From the NCBI RefSeq assembly GCF_042678485.1, contig NZ_JBHTKR010000001.1, forward strand, positions 248,001-312,000: a stretch of DNA of 64,000 bases, in the 5' to 3' direction. Source of the stretch: Seohaeicola saemankumensis (GTDB lineage: Bacteria; Pseudomonadota; Alphaproteobacteria; Rhodobacterales; Rhodobacteraceae). Positions 59,223 to 64,000 of this stretch are shown one piece after another (positions within the stretch are counted from its first letter, which is position 1; each line of letters begins with the position of its first letter). A program made the position numbers and the translations under genes. The notes beneath the pieces were generated by a model. The model made no database searches, was not told the origin of the DNA, and was given only the letters and a program-made list of their open reading frames with translations.

Positions 59223-59876
59223 TCATTTCATCAGGGTCTCATGCCGTTTGATCGCATCTTCGACATCGTCGAAAACCTCGATCTCGCGGTCATGCAGAAC
59301 CAGGCCCGCATCGCAGAATTTGCGGATATCGGCCATGCTGTGACTGACCATGATGGCGCTGGATTGCGCCATGCGGGCGCGAAACACCTCGCTGCTTTTC
59401 TGGCGGAAGCGGGCGTCGCCCGTCGCTGTCGCCTCGTCGATCAGGTAGGTGTCGAAGCGGATCCCCATCGAGATGCCGAAGGCCAGGCGTGATCGCATGC
59501 CGGCCGAATAGGTCCGCACAGGCATATGAAAATGCTCGCCTATTTCGGCGAAATCCTGAACGAAATCGGTCAGCTCGTCCGTATCGACCCCGTAGACGCG
59601 CGCCACGAAGCGGGTGTTCTGCGCGCCGGTCATGTCGCCGTGGAAACTGCCGGAAAAACCCACCGTGAACGAGATCGAGCCATCGCTGATCACCCGGCCC
59701 GTATCGGGGCGCAGGGTGCCCGCCACGATGCTGAGCAGGGTGGATTTTCCCGCCCCGTTGCGCCCCAGAAGCGCCAGCGACCGCCCGCTGGGCAGGGTCA
59801 GGTTGAGGTTCGAGATCACCGGGCGGTATTCGCCGCGCACCCAGAACCCCTTGGAGATGTCCTGAAACACGATCAT
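59223..59876 (-). CDS. kpsT: Polysaccharide-export ABC transporter ATP-binding protein (KpsT-like)
   Basis: A 217-residue ATPase for capsule export. Walker A is LLGRNGAGKSTLL, and the signature is the KpsT-type YSAGMRSRL in place of LSGGQ. Walker B is TYLIDEATATGD. The short length and the FVQDFAEIGEHFHMPVRTYSAGM region are typical of KpsT/Wzt short forms without a glycan-binding tail. The kpsE-like gene lies immediately upstream on the same strand, 34 bases away. Confidence 0.9.
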   Translation of the reverse strand: MIVFQDISKGFWVRGEYRPVISNLNLTLPSGRSLALLGRNGAGKSTLLSIVAGTLRPDTGRVISDGSISFTVGFSGSFHGDMTGAQNTRFVARVYGVDTDELTDFVQDFAEIGEHFHMPVRTYSAGMRSRLAFGISMGIRFDTYLIDEATATGDARFRQKSSEVFRARMAQSSAIMVSHSMADIRKFCDAGLVLHDREIEVFDDVEDAIKRHETLMK

Positions 59877-59910
59877 GCCGGGCCTGCCTGCCGCATCGTC
59901 ATCGTCGTCA

Positions 59911-61137
59911 TCACCCCCGGTCGCGCAGGCTGTAATAGATCAGGGCCAGGACAGACCACAGCAGTGACAGGAAAAACGCGGTCAGGGCCAGGATGACAAT
60001 CCTTTCGGGATAGGCCGCGCGCTGGGCCAGGGTGGGCTGGATGAAGCTGGCCAGATAGAGGCTTTGACGCGCCGCGTTCGAACGCGCGGCATCCAGCGCC
60101 ATCAGCGCGGCCTGGTAGGTGGTTTCGGCGAAGCCCTGATCGACCAGCAGGCTTTCATATTGGGCGATCAGGCGTGGATATTCGGTCTGATCCACGGTCA
60201 CATCCTGTTCGGCGAAGGTGCGACGTTCTTCGGTGATGCGGTTGCGGACCACGTCGATCCGGCGCTGGGCCTGGCGCACGCGGGGATCATTGGCTTCCGA
60301 GGTCTGCAACAGCAGATCGTGGTCGATCAGCGCCTCGGCCAGTTGTTGCTGAAGATTGTTCAGCACACCCAGACGCCCCTGGATATCGGCTTGCGGATCC
60401 ACGATCTGTGTCCGCACCCGGAATTCGGCCAGCGCCTCGCGGGCCAGGCGCAGGCGCTGGATCGCGGCGTTCAGATCGGCCTCGGCATTGCGGGTCGTGT
60501 CGCGGCGCGCGGTCTCGTTCAGGCTGTTGATCATCGCCTCGCTTTCCTCGACGATCATGCGGGCGATGGTTTGCGCGCTTTGCGGATCGCGGGCGCGCAC
60601 TTCGACCAGCATCAGCCCCGAGGATTTGTCATAGGTCACCTTGACCATGCGCGCCCAGAACCAGACCAGATCCTCGATCGTGGCGCCGGGCCAGAGGGCA
60701 TAGACCGGATCGGCGGGCCAGTTCGCGGTGTAATGCCTATGCAGATCGAAGCGGGCGTCGATCCGTTCGACGATTTCCTGGCTCTGGACATAATTGTACA
60801 GCAGATCGGCATTGCCGGGCGATCCGCCGCCAAAGACATGCGCCAGACCGCCCATCAGGTCGCTGGCCGAGCTGGTTTCCTCCTGCCGGATGGTAAAGCC
60901 CGTGGTCGAGGCGTATTGATCCCGCGCCATCACGAAGAGGTAAAGCGCCGTCAGCACAAGGGGCAGCAGGATCAGCAGGCCGATGCTCAGGATAAGACCG
61001 CGATGGCGTCCCTTGATCCGGGCCTGACCCGCGACCGGCTTCGACAGTGGCGCAGCAAGGCCAGGTTTGGCGATCTCCACCACGGAAGAGGGGGGCACGG
61101 GTTTGCCCGTATCCGGTTTCACCGTTGTTTCACTCAT
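59911..61137 (-). CDS. kpsE: Capsule export inner-membrane protein, KpsE-like polysaccharide co-polymerase
   Basis: A 408-residue protein. The start MSETTVKPD (61137) follows GAAGG. Two membrane helices (about 55-78 and near the end, RIVILALTAFFLSLLWSVLALIYY) enclose a periplasmic domain with a coiled coil (NAEADLNAAIQRLRLAREALAEF...). The N-terminal LYLFVMARDQYASTTGFTIRQEE is typical of the PCP-3/KpsE family that links the ABC exporter to the outer-membrane channel. KpsD/Wza-type channel is not in the window. Confidence 0.88.
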   Translation of the reverse strand: MSETTVKPDTGKPVPPSSVVEIAKPGLAAPLSKPVAGQARIKGRHRGLILSIGLLILLPLVLTALYLFVMARDQYASTTGFTIRQEETSSASDLMGGLAHVFGGGSPGNADLLYNYVQSQEIVERIDARFDLHRHYTANWPADPVYALWPGATIEDLVWFWARMVKVTYDKSSGLMLVEVRARDPQSAQTIARMIVEESEAMINSLNETARRDTTRNAEADLNAAIQRLRLAREALAEFRVRTQIVDPQADIQGRLGVLNNLQQQLAEALIDHDLLLQTSEANDPRVRQAQRRIDVVRNRITEERRTFAEQDVTVDQTEYPRLIAQYESLLVDQGFAETTYQAALMALDAARSNAARQSLYLASFIQPTLAQRAAYPERIVILALTAFFLSLLWSVLALIYYSLRDRG

Positions 61138-61255
61138 ACTGCAACCTTCACTCGACAAGCGGCATGGTAATGTGCCTTGCAACGGCTTATCAATTAAAGA
61201 ACGTCAGCCCAAGCCCCTGAGCGGCCAGCCGATGATGCGTGTGAGAGTAGATGGT

Positions 61256-62074
61256 ATGATGTCAATGCCGGGGCCGGAGCAGCGGCGCGCCTATGTTGCG
61301 ACAGGTCTGAACCCGATGGCGCGCCTGCGCGTGATCGTGGCGCTGATGCTGCGCGAGATGTCCACGCGCTATGGCCGCACGCCGGGCGGCTATGCCTGGG
61401 CCATTGCCGAACCGCTGGGAATGATCATCGTGCTGGGCATGGCCTTCGCGCTGCTGTCGAATGCGCCTTCGCTGGGCACGTCTTTTCTGCTGTTCAAGGC
61501 GACCGGGTTCATGATCCTGCAGGTCTTTACCGTGCTGGGCGGGAATGTCGGCAACGCGCTGACGTTTTCGCGGCCCTTGCTGCTTTATCCGCGCGTCACA
61601 TGGGTCGATGCGATCGCGGCGCGGTTCATCCTGAACCTGATGGTGGTGGTCGTGGTGACCATCCTGATCTTGTGGGGGATCGCGCTTTACGACGGGCTGA
61701 CACTGGTGCTGGACTGGGGGGCGATCATGCTGGCGATGGGCATGGCGGCCTTGCTTGGTCTGGGGCTTGGCTGCCTCAATTGCTATCTGTTCATGCGGTT
61801 TCCTGTCTGGAACCAGCTTTGGCGCATCCTGACGCAGCCCTTGTTCCTGATTTCCGGGGTCATCTTCCTCTATGAGGACATGCCGATCTTTGCGCAGCAA
61901 TTGTCGTGGTATAATCCGTTGCTGCATCTGACCGGGCTGATGCGGGAAGGTTTCTACCCGCTCTATCGGCCGACTTATATCTCGATGGCCTATGTGGGAG
62001 TCTGGGTCATGGTGCCGATGGCGCTGGGCCTTTTGCTGCTGCGCCGCTATCACCGCGAATTGCTGAACCGCTAG
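61256..62074 (+). CDS. kpsM: Polysaccharide-export ABC transporter permease (KpsM-like)
   Basis: A 272-residue inner-membrane protein of the ABC-2 type with six helices. Motifs include LMLREMSTRYGRTPGGYAWAIAEPLGMI and the end WYNPLLHLTGLMREGFYPLYRP, both typical of KpsM. Several ATG codons (61232, 61235, 61256, 61259) are possible; 61256 gives the usual family N-terminus. It is divergent from kpsE by 118 bases, so KpsE/KpsT and KpsM are made from opposite strands, an unusual split. The frame is open farther upstream across kpsE's 5' end. Confidence 0.88.
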   Translation: MMSMPGPEQRRAYVATGLNPMARLRVIVALMLREMSTRYGRTPGGYAWAIAEPLGMIIVLGMAFALLSNAPSLGTSFLLFKATGFMILQVFTVLGGNVGNALTFSRPLLLYPRVTWVDAIAARFILNLMVVVVVTILILWGIALYDGLTLVLDWGAIMLAMGMAALLGLGLGCLNCYLFMRFPVWNQLWRILTQPLFLISGVIFLYEDMPIFAQQLSWYNPLLHLTGLMREGFYPLYRPTYISMAYVGVWVMVPMALGLLLLRRYHRELLNR

Positions 62075-62121
62075 GGTCTGGAGCTTGCCTTGCGATCGGC
62101 TGGGCGCCGAAACAAAAAGGT

Positions 62122-62667
62122 ATGGGCATGGATTTCGTCAGTGACGGCAAGGGGCGTGAACAGGATATCATCGATCTTTTCGCCGCGAGTTTCACCGCAG
62201 CGGAGGGGGCGGCGGAGGGGACGCTGATCGCCGCGCTGGTGCGCGACCTGCTTGAGGGCACGCCGGCGGGGGATCTGCATGTCTTTCTGGCCTGCGAGGG
62301 GCTCACCATCATCGGCGGCGCGATCTTCAGCCGGATGCGCTATGACCGGGATGCGCGCCGGGTTTTCATCCTGTCGCCGATGGCGGTGGCGCCGGACAGG
62401 CAGGGGCAGGGTGTCGGGCAGGCGCTGCTGCGTCATGCGCTGGCGGTGCTGCGTGCGGATGGTGTCGCGGTGGCGCTGACCTATGGTGATCCGGATTTCT
62501 ACGGGCGTGTGGGCTTTGCACAGATCAGCGTGGCGCAGGCCGCAGCCCCGTTTGCGCTGCGACAGCCCGAGGGGTGGCTTGGCCAGTCGCTAACCGATGC
62601 GCCGCTTGCGCCCCTCAAGGGGCCTGCTGCCTGCGTTGCGGCGCTGAACAATCCGGATTTGTGGTAG
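62122..62667 (+). CDS. GNAT-family N-acetyltransferase
   Basis: A 181-residue acetyltransferase of the YhbS type. ATG 62122 or 62128 may be used. Motifs are FILSPMAVAPDRQGQGVGQALLRHAL for acetyl-CoA binding and GDPDFYGRVGFAQIS near the end. It is the last chromosomal gene before the tRNA-Cys remnant. Substrate unknown. Confidence 0.85.
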   Translation: MGMDFVSDGKGREQDIIDLFAASFTAAEGAAEGTLIAALVRDLLEGTPAGDLHVFLACEGLTIIGGAIFSRMRYDRDARRVFILSPMAVAPDRQGQGVGQALLRHALAVLRADGVAVALTYGDPDFYGRVGFAQISVAQAAAPFALRQPEGWLGQSLTDAPLAPLKGPAACVAALNNPDLW

Positions 62668-62722
62668 GGCCCTGGCCAGATCCGATCAGGGGCCGCATGT
62701 CGCGAAAATACCGGGGGATGTC

Positions 62723-62769
62723 TGGAGGCGGGTACCGGAATCGAACCGGTCTACACGGATTTGCAATCC
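62723..62769 (-). pseudogene. 3' half of tRNA-Cys(GCA), probable attachment site
   Basis: Read on the minus strand, GGATTGCAAATCC is the anticodon arm with anticodon GCA. It is followed by the T-arm ACCGG-TTCGATT-CCGGT, the acceptor strand ACCCGCC, discriminator T and encoded CCA. This matches the 3' part of tRNA-Cys. The sequence 5' of the anticodon arm (from 62770) has no D-arm or matching acceptor strand (GGCGGGT expected), so the gene is cut at the anticodon stem. Such breaks mark the crossover of tyrosine integrases. Confidence 0.8.
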
Positions 62770-62874
62770 TATAAATTATCAATCGATAACAACGCACTAG
62801 GCTGGAAAAAGTATCAAGACATTGCGGGAACGCGTCGTGAACGTGATACCCCGGATACTTTGACGGATCAGGCA

Positions 62875-63054
62875 ATGAAAAACCCCGGCGCGCTGGCGGG
62901 CGCAACCGGGGTTAGTCAGGGAGGTGCAAATGAAACGTCTGAGCTTTCTGAATATCACGATCACCCCAATGCCGCAACTTTCTTGGTCCGCCGATATGGC
63001 CTGACAGGAGCAACGGCAAAGACCGTCGCCGCCCTGATCTGGGGGGCTGTCTGA
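62875..63054 (+). CDS. Small island protein of unknown function (59 residues)
   Basis: The frame from ATG 62875 to TGA 63054 gives a polar N-terminus (KNPGALAGATGVSQGG) and a C-terminal helix-rich segment HPNAATFLVRRYGLTGATAKTVAALI. That segment resembles short proteins that precede replication genes in integrative elements. The stop overlaps the next start (TGATG). A good ribosome site (GGGAGG, 62919-62924) lies inside the frame and serves no start codon in it, so the true start or integrity is in doubt. Confidence 0.55.
   Translation: MKNPGALAGATGVSQGGANETSELSEYHDHPNAATFLVRRYGLTGATAKTVAALIWGAV
62877..62913 (-). terminator. Terminator-like hairpin near the element's left end
   Basis: AACCCCGG (62881-62888) pairs with CCGGGGTT (62906-62913) and an inner GCGC/GCGC extends the stem. 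On the minus strand TTTTTC follows, so it would stop transcription coming leftward out of the element towards the tRNA remnant. It lies inside the 5' part of the small plus-strand gene. Confidence 0.5.
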
Positions 63055-63503
63055 TGCGGATAGATGAGCATTTTGAACACTGCGCCAAGGCCGCGCAGAA
63101 ACCCGTCCGCAACGCGTTGTCGGAATATGCCAACCCCAAGCACAAAGCCGCCACGCGGTCGTTGGGCTATGCGCTGACGCTGGGCGACGAAGCGTCCTGG
63201 CGTGGCCTTATCATCGTCCTCATGTCGCGCCTTACGATCGAGGAACGGGCGGCGCTGGCCTTCTCGACCTTGCGGTCGATGGGGCCGGATGAGGCGGCGA
63301 TGACGGCCAAGGCGGCGCTTGAAGAGGCGACGGCGGGAATGCCGATCGCCGCTTTCGATGGCGTCATATCCGAGGCCGCGTTCTGGGCCGACCTGGCCGA
63401 TCCTGACGAGCTGGATGCCTACTGCCTTGCATGCTTCAACAGGATGGCACCGGCGCGCCAAGCCGCGTTCCTGAGCTTCGTGCAGCGGAGGGCGGTGGCA
63501 TGA
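63054..63503 (+). CDS. Hypothetical island protein (149 residues)
   Basis: A mostly helical, soluble protein (EHFEHCAKAAQKPVRNALSEY, ERAALAFSTLRSMGPDEAAMTAKAAL, DELDAYCLACFNRMAPARQAAFLSF). No motif I recognise; several Ala-rich helices suggest an all-alpha fold. The start overlaps the preceding stop by one base, and the stop overlaps the ATPase start by 4 bases (ATGA), so the three form one operon. Confidence 0.75.
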   Translation: MRIDEHFEHCAKAAQKPVRNALSEYANPKHKAATRSLGYALTLGDEASWRGLIIVLMSRLTIEERAALAFSTLRSMGPDEAAMTAKAALEEATAGMPIAAFDGVISEAAFWADLADPDELDAYCLACFNRMAPARQAAFLSFVQRRAVA

Positions 63504-64000
63504 ACGCATTTTCAGAATTGAATGCTCAGGATTCTGCGCACCTGGCAGAATTCGGTCGTAACCTTTGGAAGGCCGGTGACCGGGCTTACAGTAACCTTCA
63601 CAAGTGCAACGGAACGATCTTGCGGATCGATGCGCAGAGCCGGGTCTGGTTTCATGAAGATGGCAGACCGACTGACTACTGCACCCAGCACGGGTTTGCA
63701 GACTTGCGCCCGACAACCAATTCTGGCGGTTACATCGCACCCGAACTAAAGGGACGCGCTGCGGATCTGTCGATACTCCTGCAACCCCTTAATGCGATCA
63801 ACCCGGTTCTGGATTCACGCTACCTCGTTAAAGGCTGGCTGGATCGTGGCGCATTTTCTGTCGTCTACGGCGAAAGCAACGTGGGCAAGACCTTCTTTGC
63901 GCTGGACTTGTCGATGCACGTTGCTGCGGCGCGTGACTGGCACGGCAACCGGATACCCGGCAATACGAACTATGCGGGGCCGGTGGTTTATGTCGCGGGT
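63500..64000 (+). CDS. AAA/RecA-fold ATPase of integrative element (5' part)
   Basis: The frame opens at ATG 63500 and is uninterrupted for 167 codons to the window edge. After a 110-residue N-terminal part comes GWLDRGAFSVVYGESNVGKT, ending in a Walker A loop (GESNVGKT, about 125-132), then FFALDLSMHVAAARDWHGN and the strand PVVYVAG. This is the arrangement of RepA/DnaB-like hexameric ATPases (AAA_25 type) found in phages, plasmids and integrative elements. Its place as third gene from the attachment site fits a replication or mobilisation module. Confidence 0.8.
   Translation, partial: MNAFSELNAQDSAHLAEFGRNLWKAGDRAYSNLHKCNGTILRIDAQSRVWFHEDGRPTDYCTQHGFADLRPTTNSGGYIAPELKGRAADLSILLQPLNAINPVLDSRYLVKGWLDRGAFSVVYGESNVGKTFFALDLSMHVAAARDWHGNRIPGNTNYAGPVVYVAG

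Larger units (their letters stand above)
62757..64000. mobile_element. Left end of an integrative element inserted at tRNA-Cys (continues beyond window)
   Basis: To the right of the tRNA remnant the base composition drops for about 100 bases. Genes then appear in tightly overlapping order: a 59-residue protein, a 149-residue protein and an AAA-type ATPase, none resembling the adjacent capsule locus. The ATPase resembles those of phage-like integrative elements. No integrase is visible, so it should lie at the other end with a rebuilt tRNA-Cys. The right boundary is outside the window. Confidence 0.65.

Overview
The window is GC-rich, tightly packed alphaproteobacterial chromosome. Gene content and order fit Rhodobacterales (the Rhodobacteraceae/Paracoccaceae group). 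Indicators are the tldD / ctaC-ctaB-orf-ctaG-ctaE-SURF1-thrC-M16 peptidase block, the lysC-ptsP pair, the dprA-topA pair, FnrL-like and CtrA-like boxes, and a short intergenic motif (GGATATTTGnnGCAAGAAG type) that recurs at several gene ends. The genus cannot be told from the sequence alone.

Layout. 1-4863: the end of a lipoprotein-releasing ABC permease with lolD, small metabolic genes, and a cassette of three monohaem cytochromes c behind an FNR-type box. 4914-9310: parE and two alpha/beta hydrolases. 9409-12133: ppk2 behind a second FNR-type box, then a DUF1007 plus nickel/cobalt (NicO/RcnA) exporter pair. 12141-24590, all on the minus strand: a Tad (Flp-type IVb pilus) locus. In transcription order it holds two small Flp pilins (one too short for most gene finders), cpaB, cpaC secretin, an OmpA lipoprotein, cpaE/tadZ, cpaF/tadA, tadB, tadC, two TPR lipoproteins (tadD-like), prepilin peptidase cpaA, and an AAA+ ATPase with an apparent winged-helix N-terminus. 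A perfect CtrA-type site lies upstream of the major pilin. TadE/F/G minor pilins are not in the window.

24976-33000: a lytic transglycosylase, a 3-oxoacid CoA-transferase pair, topA, dprA (with a CtrA-like site) and tldD. 33036-40714: the aa3 cytochrome oxidase biogenesis operon, SURF1, thrC, an M16 peptidase and an acetyltransferase. 40844-55589: housekeeping metabolism (a 2-hydroxyacid dehydrogenase, apt, mtnP, flavin reductase, aspartate dehydrogenase, acyl-CoA ligase, ptsP of the nitrogen PTS, lysC, SDR, NUDIX), plus an unrecognised 54-residue lysine-rich protein.

55724-62074: a surface-polysaccharide locus with an AT-rich sulfotransferase, a rhamnan-synthesis-F-like protein, a family-2 glycosyltransferase and a KpsT/KpsE/KpsM-like ABC export system. 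This suggests a possibly sulfated capsule. 62723-64000: only the 3' half of a tRNA-Cys gene remains. The sequence beside it is not tRNA. It leads into small genes with overlapping stops and starts and into an AAA/RecA-fold ATPase that runs off the window. This looks like the left end of an integrative element inserted at tRNA-Cys; its integrase and the rebuilt tRNA should lie to the right.

All calls come from reading motifs and context. No database search was run.
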